From: an uncultured Synergistaceae bacterium
Lineage (GTDB): Bacteria; Synergistota; Synergistia; Synergistales; Dethiosulfovibrionaceae
Direction of reading: 5' to 3'
NCBI GenBank assembly: GCA_902489135.1
Contig: CABTYW010000019.1
Location: 1-29,688 of the forward strand
Length of the DNA stretch: 29,688 nucleotides
Shown here piece by piece: positions 23,058-29,688 of the stretch. Numbering within the stretch: the first letter of the stretch is position 1; every line of letters starts with the position of its first letter. A program made the position numbers and the translations under genes. The notes under the pieces are model-generated. The model worked only from the letters and a program-made list of their open reading frames with translations, did no database searches and was not told where the DNA came from.

Positions 23058-23939
23058 ATGGGCGCATCAGCAACCTATGAGGTGTTTTCTTCAGCTGCGG
23101 AACGGAACGAACCTAAGCTTGAAATCTTCATTGTCTCCGACTTTACAGGAGAAACGGCTGAAACGGTGACTCGCGCCGCCCTGCGTCAGTTCGACGCCCG
23201 CGACGTGGTGGCCATGCGCCGTTTCCGGTCAGTGGACACCGTGGACAAGCTGATCAACATCTGCTGGCAGGCCAAAGGACGAAAAGCCGTGATCGTCTGC
23301 ACGTTGGTTTCGCAGGACGTCAGAGAGGCTCTGATGCACTACGCCGGAGAGATGAACTTGAAGGTCATCGATCTCATGGGACCGACCCTTGACATCATCT
23401 CCCAACGACTCGACCAGCGGCCCAGAGGCACGCCGGGACCGCAGCACATCCTTGACGAGGAGTACTACCGCCGCGTCAAGGCGCTGGAGTTTTCCAGCAC
23501 CTGCGACGACGGCGCCAACCCCAACCTGCTCCCGGAAGCCGAACTGGTCATCATCGGCGTGTCCAGAACGTGCAAAACGCCGCTGTCCATGTACCTTGCC
23601 AACAAGGGAATTCGAACGGCCAACGTTCCCCTCGTCCCCGAACTGGCGCCGCCGGAAGAACTGTTCACTCTGCCGGGCGGCCGAATCATCGGTTTAATGA
23701 TTCAAAAGGACTATCTGTGCAAAATCAGGCGCGACCGCCTCAACGTCATCGGCCTTGACCCCTGCAAAGCGCAGTACGCCCAGGAAGCCCGGGTGAACGA
23801 AGAGCTTTCCTACGCCCGCGGCATCATGAACAGCCTGAAGGTCAAAGTCATCGACGTGACGGGACGCGCACTGGAGGAAACGGCGCAGGAAGTGCTCAAT
23901 TACCTTCACGTCAGGGGCTATTCCTTCGCAGGCAATTGA
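23058..23939 (+). CDS. ppsR: PEP synthase regulatory protein (bifunctional kinase/pyrophosphorylase, DUF299)
   Basis: A 293-residue member of the PPDK/PEP synthase regulatory protein family. It inactivates its target by ADP-dependent phosphorylation of a Thr near the catalytic His, and reactivates it by Pi-dependent removal giving pyrophosphate. The N-terminal IFIVSDFTGETAETV is typical, and the P-loop reads GVSRTCKT at residues 167-174, where most members have SRTSKT. The downstream gene encodes PEP synthase with the expected target Thr, so PSRP function is more likely than PDRP. GGAGG precedes ATG by about ten bases. Confidence 0.93.
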   Translation: MGASATYEVFSSAAERNEPKLEIFIVSDFTGETAETVTRAALRQFDARDVVAMRRFRSVDTVDKLINICWQAKGRKAVIVCTLVSQDVREALMHYAGEMNLKVIDLMGPTLDIISQRLDQRPRGTPGPQHILDEEYYRRVKALEFSSTCDDGANPNLLPEAELVIIGVSRTCKTPLSMYLANKGIRTANVPLVPELAPPEELFTLPGGRIIGLMIQKDYLCKIRRDRLNVIGLDPCKAQYAQEARVNEELSYARGIMNSLKVKVIDVTGRALEETAQEVLNYLHVRGYSFAGN

Positions 23940-23946
23940 GAGTAGC

Positions 23947-23966
23947 CCGCGAAAAAGCGGTTTTTT
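23947..23966 (+). terminator. Weak hairpin with T run between ppsR and ppsA
   Basis: CCGC-GAAAAA-GCGG followed by TTTTTT. The stem is only four base pairs, so at most partial attenuation is expected; it could lower ppsA-to-ppsR coupling. Confidence 0.35.
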
Positions 23967-23989
23967 CAAAAAAATTATGGAGGCGCAGC

Positions 23990-26377
23990 ATGGAAAAATT
24001 CAACGCAATCAAGTGGTTCGAGGAGATACGAAAAACCGACATTCCCTTGGTGGGCGGCAAAGGGGCCAACCTCGGAGAGCTCACGTCCACCGGCGCGCCG
24101 GTGCCCCCCGGATTTTGCGTCATCGCCGAGACCTATGCGCGTTTCATCAAGATCAACAACCTCAACGTCAAGATCATGGAGCTGCTCAACAGTCTCGACT
24201 TTGAGGACACCGAGCAGCTTCAGAAAAGAACTGAAACCATCAGGAACCTCATCCGCAATGCGCCCATCCCTGCCGACATCGAAAAAGCCATCGTTGACGC
24301 CTACCATAAATTAGCCGGGAAAACGGGACTGAAGGATCCCGACGTGGCCGTGAGAAGTTCCGCCACGGCCGAGGATTTGCCCGACGCCTCCTTTGCGGGA
24401 CAGCAGGACACCTACCTTCACGTCATCGGCGCGCAGTCCGTGGTCGATCACGTGCGTCAGTGCTGGGCTTCATTGTGGACGGCACGGGCGACCTATTACC
24501 GCCAGAAGCAGAATTACGACCATTTCAACGTGTCGCTCTGCGCCGTGGTGCAGAAAATGGTGGCCAGCGAGAAATCGGGCGTCATGTTTACCGCCAATCC
24601 CATCAATAACGACCGCAGCCAGATCATGATCAACGCCAGCTGGGGACTTGGCGAGGCGGTGGTGTCGGGAACCGTTTCCCCCGACGAGTTCATCCTCGAC
24701 AAAGAATCGCTGACGGAAGTGGAAACCACCATTGCCGACAAGAAAACCATGATCGTGGACAAAGGTTCCGAGGGCGGAACAGCCACCATCGCCGTGGCCG
24801 ATTATCTCGGTCCGAAGGCCGTGAGCCAGCGCTGCATGAGCGAGGAAGAAGTTCGCAGCCTGGCCGCCGCGGGAAGAGCCATCGAAAACCATTACGGCGC
24901 CCCCATGGACATTGAATGGGGACTGGATCGCGAGACGAAAAAGATTTATATCCTGCAGGCGCGCCCCATTACCACGTTAAAGGACGCTCCGCAAAAAGCG
25001 CAGAAGGAGAATACCGTCATGGACAAAAAAGCTCTTACCGTGTTGGTGCGCGGTCTGGCCGCTTCACCGGGAATTGCCCACGGGACCGTCGTCCGCATCG
25101 ACTCTCTGAAGGAAATTGCGCGGGTCAAGAACGGCGACGTGCTGGTGACGGGCATGACCAACCCCGACATGGTGCCCGCGATGAAAAAGGCCTGCGCCGT
25201 GGTCACCGACGAAGGCGGGCGCACCTGCCACGCCGCCATCGTCTCCCGCGAGCTGGGCATTCCCTGTATCGTGGGAAGCAAGAATGGCACCGAGATCCTC
25301 ACGGAAGGCATGGAAATCACCGTCGACGCCACCCGCGGCGTGGTGTACAGCGGCGTCGTCAACCTGTCCTCCGATCAGGACATTCATTCGCCCGTGGGGT
25401 CCGCCGCGGCGCCGCACGGCAAACCCGCGGCCGTCGCCGAATATGCTCCCGTCACCGGCACGAAGATTTATATGAACCTCGGCGACGCTTCCATTATCGG
25501 AAAATACAGCCACCTGCCCTTTGACGGCATCGGTCTGATGCGCACGGAATTCATCTTCTCCCATATCGGCGTCCATCCCATGTATTTGCTGCGCACAGGA
25601 CGCGGCGACGTGCTCATCAACGACATCTGCAGCGCCGTAACCGCCGTGGCCCAGGCCATTTATCCCCGTCCGCTGGTGGTCAGGCTCAGCGACTTCCGAA
25701 CCAACGAGTTCAGAGGCCTTGAGGGCGGCGCCGAGGTGGAGCCCGAGGAGAATAACCCCATGATCGGCTGGCGCGGCGTCTCCCGCTACATTTCGCCGGC
25801 CTATGAAGAGGGCTTCCGTCTGGAGTGCAAAGCCATCAAGAAAGTTCGCGACGAGTTCGGCCTCATCAACGTGTGGGTCATGCTGCCCTTTGTGCGCACC
25901 ACCTGGGAGCTGGAGAAAGTCAAGCAGATTATGGCCTCGGAGGGACTCATTCGGAACAAATCCTTCAAGATCTGGATTATGGCGGAAGTGCCGGCCGTGG
26001 TCTTCCAGGCCGATACCTTCGCCGGAATGGTTGACGGCTTCAGCATCGGAAGCAACGACCTGACTCAGCTCGTCATGGGCGTTGACCGCGATTCCGGCAT
26101 TCTCAACACCATGGGCTATTTCGACGAAAGAGATCCCTCCGTGCAGAACGCCATCAAAATATTGATCCGCGCCGCACACAGACAGGGCATTACCTGTTCC
26201 ATTTGCGGTCAGGGGCCGTCACTCTATCCCGACTTTGCCGAATTTCTCGTTCGGGAGGGCATTGACAGCATGAGCGTCAATCCCGACACGGTGTCCTACA
26301 CCCGGCGGCTTGTGGCCGGCGTCGAACAGCGCATGCTCCTCGCAAACATGAGAAAACTTACAGGAGCTCAGCAATAA
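23990..26377 (+). CDS. ppsA: Phosphoenolpyruvate synthase
   Basis: A 795-residue enzyme converting pyruvate and ATP to PEP, AMP and Pi for gluconeogenesis. The N-terminal ATP-grasp half has PLVGGKGANLGEL and VRSSATAEDLPDASFAGQQ. The swivelling phosphohistidine domain has GGRTCHAAIVSRELGIP with His414 and the regulatory Thr412. The C-terminal PEP-utilising barrel has GLMRTEFIFS and SIGSNDLTQLVMGVDRD. The length matches E. coli PpsA (792) rather than PPDK. The frame is open upstream to 23936, but ATG 23990 with GGAGG six bases before it gives the family's normal N-terminus. It lies directly after its presumed regulator gene and is closed by a strong terminator. Confidence 0.95.
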   Translation: MEKFNAIKWFEEIRKTDIPLVGGKGANLGELTSTGAPVPPGFCVIAETYARFIKINNLNVKIMELLNSLDFEDTEQLQKRTETIRNLIRNAPIPADIEKAIVDAYHKLAGKTGLKDPDVAVRSSATAEDLPDASFAGQQDTYLHVIGAQSVVDHVRQCWASLWTARATYYRQKQNYDHFNVSLCAVVQKMVASEKSGVMFTANPINNDRSQIMINASWGLGEAVVSGTVSPDEFILDKESLTEVETTIADKKTMIVDKGSEGGTATIAVADYLGPKAVSQRCMSEEEVRSLAAAGRAIENHYGAPMDIEWGLDRETKKIYILQARPITTLKDAPQKAQKENTVMDKKALTVLVRGLAASPGIAHGTVVRIDSLKEIARVKNGDVLVTGMTNPDMVPAMKKACAVVTDEGGRTCHAAIVSRELGIPCIVGSKNGTEILTEGMEITVDATRGVVYSGVVNLSSDQDIHSPVGSAAAPHGKPAAVAEYAPVTGTKIYMNLGDASIIGKYSHLPFDGIGLMRTEFIFSHIGVHPMYLLRTGRGDVLINDICSAVTAVAQAIYPRPLVVRLSDFRTNEFRGLEGGAEVEPEENNPMIGWRGVSRYISPAYEEGFRLECKAIKKVRDEFGLINVWVMLPFVRTTWELEKVKQIMASEGLIRNKSFKIWIMAEVPAVVFQADTFAGMVDGFSIGSNDLTQLVMGVDRDSGILNTMGYFDERDPSVQNAIKILIRAAHRQGITCSICGQGPSLYPDFAEFLVREGIDSMSVNPDTVSYTRRLVAGVEQRMLLANMRKLTGAQQ

Positions 26378-26387
26378 AAACCAGGCG

Positions 26388-26430
26388 CCTGCCTCTTCGC
26401 GGTTCTTTGCGAAAGGCAGGTTCCTTTTTG
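26388..26430 (+). terminator. Intrinsic terminator of ppsA
   Basis: CCTGCCT plus TTCGC (26388-26400) pairs with GCGAA plus AGGCAGG (26409-26420) with one bulged C and an 8-nt loop, followed by TTCCTTTTTG. It begins 10 nt after the stop. Confidence 0.9.
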
Positions 26431-26468
26431 TCAAAAAATGGGAAGATACGTTTGAAAACAGCGTAAAA

Positions 26469-26513
26469 GCCCCCGATGAAAAACTTTGCCGTTCAACCTC
26501 GTTTGGCGGGGGC
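26469..26513. other. Long-loop inverted repeat upstream of the topA operon promoter
   Basis: GCCCCCG (26469-26475) and CGGGGGC (26507-26513) can pair across a 31-nt loop. Its role is unknown; on the minus strand the stem is followed by TTTTA. Confidence 0.3.
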
Positions 26514-26528
26514 GCGATGTTTTTCCAT

Positions 26529-26550
26529 TATAAATTTCACTATAAATTTC
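26529..26550 (+). repeat. Tandem 10-bp direct repeat upstream of the topA operon promoter
   Basis: TATAAATTTC occurs twice (26529-26538 and 26541-26550), 12 bp apart start to start, ending 8 bp before the -35 box. It could be an UP-element-like A/T tract or an operator. Confidence 0.45.
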
Positions 26551-26558
26551 GCTTTCAT

Positions 26559-26586
26559 TTGACAATAAAAAATTGAACGGTAAAAT
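26559..26586 (+). promoter_or_regulatory. Promoter of the DUF494-like/topA/trmFO operon
   Basis: TTGACA (perfect -35), 16-nt spacer, TAAAAT. The predicted start near 26593 leaves a leader of about 40 nt. Confidence 0.72.
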
Positions 26587-26633
26587 GTGCGAAGCTGTAT
26601 ATATTTTCAATTTCACGAAAGGGAGTGCCTGCC

Positions 26634-26903
26634 TTGCAAAGAGTGTTGACTCCGGCGGAACAGCGCTGCATGACCGAAGACGCGCAGGCGTTAATCTATA
26701 AATACAGCAGTCGACAATGGCTTTCGCCCACTCAGCTGGAAGATCTCATCACGGAAATCGTCATTGTCTCCACGATGCGGCAGTTTCGTGCCGATGCCGA
26801 TCTGGTCAATACCATCCTGGAGCACCTCGGCGACCCCGATCCGCTGTATATCGCCCCCGAAGCCCCCGTCTCGTTGCAAAACGCATCCCGTCTCCCCAGT
26901 TAA
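26634..26903 (+). CDS. Small protein resembling the C-terminal half of DUF494/Smg
   Basis: An 89-residue protein. The segment RVLTPAEQRCMTEDAQALIYKYSSRQWLSPTQLEDLI looks like the second half of Smg (DUF494), where a TPxE block is followed by a helical segment and an ExVI motif. The N-terminal half of Smg (about 70 residues) is absent. In proteobacteria smg lies between dprA and topA, and here the gene is just before topA, which supports the match. TTG at 26634 has GGGAG eight bases before it; the GTG at 26625 overlaps that ribosome binding site and is less likely. The function of the family is not established. Confidence 0.6.
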   Translation: MQRVLTPAEQRCMTEDAQALIYKYSSRQWLSPTQLEDLITEIVIVSTMRQFRADADLVNTILEHLGDPDPLYIAPEAPVSLQNASRLPS

Positions 26904-26928
26904 CATGGCACAGTGAAAGGACTCTGCA

Positions 26929-29343
26929 ATGGCCATAAAAAGCAAAACTGCAAAAACATCGGAAAAAGCGGCGGCGCCCCGCGAAAAAAAAGCCGCCTCG
27001 TCCGCCGCGAAGCCTCGGACCGCAAAAAAAGAAACGGCGGCGGGTCGTAAAAAGTCAACTGCATCTCAAACCGCCGCGACGGTGAAAAAAGCCGCCGCGA
27101 CAAAAACGGAAACCGCAAAAAAAACGGCGACACGACATTCCATGACGAAGAAAAAATCCGACAGCGCCAAAAAGACGGCCACCGCAAAAAAATCCCCATC
27201 CCGGAGAACGAAAGTTTCTTCGCCTCAACCTTTCGTGCCCCAAAAGGGCGGAAAAACGCTGATTGTCGTGGAGTCTCCCACCAAGGCGAAAACGCTGACG
27301 AAAATTCTCGGATCGGCGTACGTCGTCAAGGCCAGCGTGGGACACATTGCCGATCTGCCGAAAAGCCGCCTCGGCATCGACATCGACGACGGCTTCAAGC
27401 CCGAATACATCCTTGTCCAGGGAAAAGCGCCCGTAAAAAAAGAACTGCTCACAGCCTCCCAAAAGGCATCGCGCGTTCTTTTGGCCGCCGACCCCGACCG
27501 TGAAGGAGAGGCCATTGCGTGGCACGTGGCGCGTCTGCTGGGCGTGGATCCCGCGGAAGACTGCCGCATCCGTTTTCACGAGATCACCTCCGAAGCCGTC
27601 AAAAGCGCCGTCAAGACGCCCGGCCCCATCGACATGAAACGCGTCAACGCACAGCAGGCGCGGCGCGTCCTTGACCGGCTGGTGGGCTATAAACTCAGTC
27701 CGCTGCTCTGGCAGAAAATCAAGAGAGGCCTTTCGGCGGGGCGCGTCCAGTCGGTGGCGCTGGCCATTATCTGCCGGCGCGAAAAGGAAATCGAAGCTTT
27801 CAAGCCTCAGACGTATTGGGACGTCTTTGTGGAAGCCAGCGCCGACGGCGCCCGCAACTACAGACTTCACCTGGAAAAAGAAAACGGCCGGAGTCTCCTC
27901 AAAAACGGCAAAACATTGGCGATTGACACCGCCGAAAAAGTGCGGACCATCGAGAAAGATCTCAAGACCCAGGCCGTGATCGTCGACAGCTTTATGGAGA
28001 AGAAAACTTCAACGAAAGCGCCGGCGCCCTTTAAAACCAGCACGCTGCAGCAGATGGCGGCCAGCCGTCTGGGCTTTGCCCCACGGCACACCATGAGCGT
28101 CGCCCAAAGCCTCTTTGAAGGCGTTTCCATTCCGGGACACGGCACCGTGGGATTGATCACGTACATGAGGACCGACAGCCTCCGCATGGCGCCCGAAGCG
28201 CTGGCGCAGGCGCGTCGGCTCATCGAAGCGAAGTGGGGGAAAAAATATCTGCCCCCCAAAGCCGCCGTCTACCGCGCGGGAGCCAACGCCCAGGACGCCC
28301 ACGAGGCCATCAGGCCCACCGACTTTTCGCTGATCCCCGATGAAATCAAAGCCGCGCTGACCCCGCAGCAGTACAGGCTTTACGACATGATCTGGCGCCG
28401 CAGCGTCGCTTCACAGATGAGCAGCGCCGTAGTCAACGCTTCCGTGCTGGAGTGTTCCTGCGGCCGCTGGGGGCTTCGCGCTCAAGGCTCGACGGTGGAC
28501 TTCGACGGCTGGGGAGCGGTCTGGAAGTTGGACGCCAAATCCGCCGTCCTGCCGCCCGCTGAAAAAGGCGAAAAATTGGATGTCTCCGGCGTCAGCTCCG
28601 AGGAGAAACAGACCACGCCGCCGGCGCGCTACACCGAGTCCAGCCTCATCAGGACCCTTGAAGACGACGGCATAGGCCGTCCTTCCACCTATGCGACCAT
28701 CGTGGAAACGCTTTACGACCGATTTTACGTTACCCGCGAGGAAGGCCGCAAGCTCAAGCCCACTGAGCTGGGCATGACGGTCAACGGCTTTCTGCTGGAG
28801 CACTTTGACGGCAAATCGCCTTCGCCCATTGTAGACGCCGGATTTACTTCATCCATGGAAAATGCCCTCGATGAGGTGGAATCGGGCAACACCGACTGGG
28901 TCAGTTTGATCGCGCAGTTCTGGACTCCCTTTATGAAAGCCGTGGCGCAGGCCGAGAAAGCTCCCGCCCTTCCTCCGCCCGCGCCGGAGCTGACGGGGGA
29001 GAACTGTCCGGAATGCGGAAAGCCCCTGGTGAAAAAACACGGCCGTTTCGGAGAGTTTATCGGCTGTTCGGGATTTCCGGAATGTCATTACATCAAACCC
29101 GTTCAGAAGAAAATCGGCGTACCTTGTCCCAAGTGCGGCGCCGAACAGGGCGGAGAAGTGGTGCAGCGCCGCACGAAAAAAGGCCGTACCTTTTACGGCT
29201 GTTCGCGCTATCCCGACTGCGACTACGTTTCATGGAACAAACCCGCGGCGGAAAAATGTCCGCTTTGCGGCGGCCTCATGGAGTACCGCGGCAAATCCCA
29301 TGAGGCGGTCTGCACAAAGTGCGGGCATCGCGAGAACTCCTGA
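26929..29343 (+). CDS. topA: DNA topoisomerase I with Lys/Ala-rich N-terminal tail
   Basis: An 804-residue type IA topoisomerase that relaxes negative supercoils. The core begins near residue 107 with GGKTLIVVESPTKAKT (catalytic Glu115). The TOPRIM acidic DPDREGEAIAWH and active-site Tyr412 in GLITYMRTDS follow, then three four-cysteine zinc ribbons starting near Cys693, Cys733 and Cys777. Residues 1-104 are an extra, low-complexity Lys/Ala/Thr/Ser tail (AKK, KKTA, KKAAA) resembling histone H1. Basic tails are known at the C-terminus of some actinobacterial TopA proteins; an N-terminal one is unusual. AAAGGA precedes ATG 26929 with normal spacing, so the tail is probably translated; internal ATG codons lack a better site. 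TGA overlaps the trmFO ATG by one base. Confidence 0.95.
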   Translation: MAIKSKTAKTSEKAAAPREKKAASSAAKPRTAKKETAAGRKKSTASQTAATVKKAAATKTETAKKTATRHSMTKKKSDSAKKTATAKKSPSRRTKVSSPQPFVPQKGGKTLIVVESPTKAKTLTKILGSAYVVKASVGHIADLPKSRLGIDIDDGFKPEYILVQGKAPVKKELLTASQKASRVLLAADPDREGEAIAWHVARLLGVDPAEDCRIRFHEITSEAVKSAVKTPGPIDMKRVNAQQARRVLDRLVGYKLSPLLWQKIKRGLSAGRVQSVALAIICRREKEIEAFKPQTYWDVFVEASADGARNYRLHLEKENGRSLLKNGKTLAIDTAEKVRTIEKDLKTQAVIVDSFMEKKTSTKAPAPFKTSTLQQMAASRLGFAPRHTMSVAQSLFEGVSIPGHGTVGLITYMRTDSLRMAPEALAQARRLIEAKWGKKYLPPKAAVYRAGANAQDAHEAIRPTDFSLIPDEIKAALTPQQYRLYDMIWRRSVASQMSSAVVNASVLECSCGRWGLRAQGSTVDFDGWGAVWKLDAKSAVLPPAEKGEKLDVSGVSSEEKQTTPPARYTESSLIRTLEDDGIGRPSTYATIVETLYDRFYVTREEGRKLKPTELGMTVNGFLLEHFDGKSPSPIVDAGFTSSMENALDEVESGNTDWVSLIAQFWTPFMKAVAQAEKAPALPPPAPELTGENCPECGKPLVKKHGRFGEFIGCSGFPECHYIKPVQKKIGVPCPKCGAEQGGEVVQRRTKKGRTFYGCSRYPDCDYVSWNKPAAEKCPLCGGLMEYRGKSHEAVCTKCGHRENS

Positions 29344-29688
29344 TGGAGCCCGTGAAGATTATCGGCGGCGGCCTCGCCGGCGCCGAGGCGGCGTGGCAGA
29401 TGCTCAGACGGGGCATTCCCGTCCGTCTTTTCGAGATGCGCCCCGCCGTCTCCACCGAGGTGCACCGCACAGACCGGCTGGCGGAACTGGTATGCAGCAA
29501 CTCTCTGGGGTCAATGGCTTCCGATTCCGCAGCCGGCCTTTTAAAGGAAGAACTGCGCCGACTGGACAGCCTGATTATGAAGGCGGCCCTTCGATTTCCC
29601 GTGCCCGCGGGCAAACCTCTGACCGTCGACGGCGGGACGTTTTCTCACCCATTCCCCGACACGTGGACGCAAAATCCTCTGTTTACGC
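29343..29688 (+). CDS. trmFO: Methylenetetrahydrofolate-tRNA-(uracil-5-)-methyltransferase, 5' part
   Basis: The window ends inside this gene, leaving 115 N-terminal residues. They open with MEPVKIIGGGLAGAEAAWQM, an FAD-binding Rossmann motif. LFEMRPAVSTEVHRTDRLAELVCSNSLGS and the LLKEELRRLDSLI helix follow, all diagnostic of TrmFO (Gid). The enzyme makes 5-methyluridine at position 54 of tRNA using methylene-THF and FADH2. It starts at ATG 29343, sharing one base with the topA stop (TGATG), so it is translationally coupled. topA-trmFO adjacency is common in Firmicutes-like genomes. Confidence 0.95.
   Translation, partial: MEPVKIIGGGLAGAEAAWQMLRRGIPVRLFEMRPAVSTEVHRTDRLAELVCSNSLGSMASDSAAGLLKEELRRLDSLIMKAALRFPVPAGKPLTVDGGTFSHPFPDTWTQNPLFT

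Noticed and set aside
25064..26179. 371-codon minus-strand frame opposite ppsA
   Set aside because: Shadow of ppsA, no ribosome binding site or family features.
1..29688. CRISPR arrays, insertion sequences, integrases or prophage genes
   Set aside because: No regularly spaced repeats, transposase motifs, terminal inverted repeats or phage-like genes were seen; the window looks like core chromosome.

Overview
This window reads as an ordinary but informative stretch of chromosome from a moderately GC-rich, outer-membrane-bearing bacterium. A lipid A-type acyltransferase argues for an LPS-containing envelope. The order lepB, rbgA, rnhB, yraN, comM, dprA, DUF494-like, topA, trmFO is the arrangement I associate with Firmicutes-type genomes. 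A diderm with this gene order suggests Synergistota (Jonquetella/Pyramidobacter-like), with Negativicutes as the main alternative. A catabolic-type glutamate dehydrogenase and a large PEP synthase fit an amino-acid-fermenting, gluconeogenic anaerobe. The taxonomic call is inference, not proof.

Layout. 1-1815 (+): the 3' end of gpmA, then a lipid A acyltransferase abutting a RuvX/YqgF-like nuclease-fold gene. 1951-3324 (+): a ClC-family anion channel/antiporter ending at a 20-bp stem bidirectional terminator. 3558-7590 (-): a three-gene FbpABC-type ABC importer. The binding-protein gene is promoter-proximal and separated from the permease-ATPase pair by an intrinsic terminator. 7842-9116 (-): glutamate dehydrogenase with its own promoter and a 16-bp palindrome upstream. 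9418-10050 (-): a PmtA-like SAM methyltransferase. 10133-10643: about 0.5 kb with no gene I can support. 10765-12591 (+): an ArsB/NhaD-family transporter followed by a tandem-CBS protein. 12676-13615 (-): rsmA/ksgA preceded by tRNA-Pro(GGG), which has a near-perfect sigma-70 promoter and a terminator lying almost against the rsmA ribosome binding site.

13852-23033 (+): a long co-directional block of ychF, a small unknown gene, a PglF/WbpM-type membrane nucleotide-sugar dehydratase, a pseudopilin-like gene, lepB, rbgA, rnhB, yraN, comM and dprA. Several junctions overlap by 1 or 4 nt (TAATG, ATGA), indicating translational coupling. 23058-26377 (+): a PpsR-type regulatory kinase/phosphorylase gene directly followed by its presumed target, PEP synthase ppsA, closed by a strong terminator. 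26559-29688 (+): a new promoter drives a DUF494-like small protein, then topA and the 5' part of trmFO.

I found no mobile element, CRISPR array, prophage or toxin system. The most unusual items are the Lys/Ala-rich, histone-H1-like tail on the N-terminus of TopA, the tRNA terminator-rsmA junction, the split ABC importer leader, the divergent RuvX-like gene coupled to a lipid A acyltransferase, and the unassigned 0.5 kb upstream of the transporter. No clearly new multi-gene system is evident.
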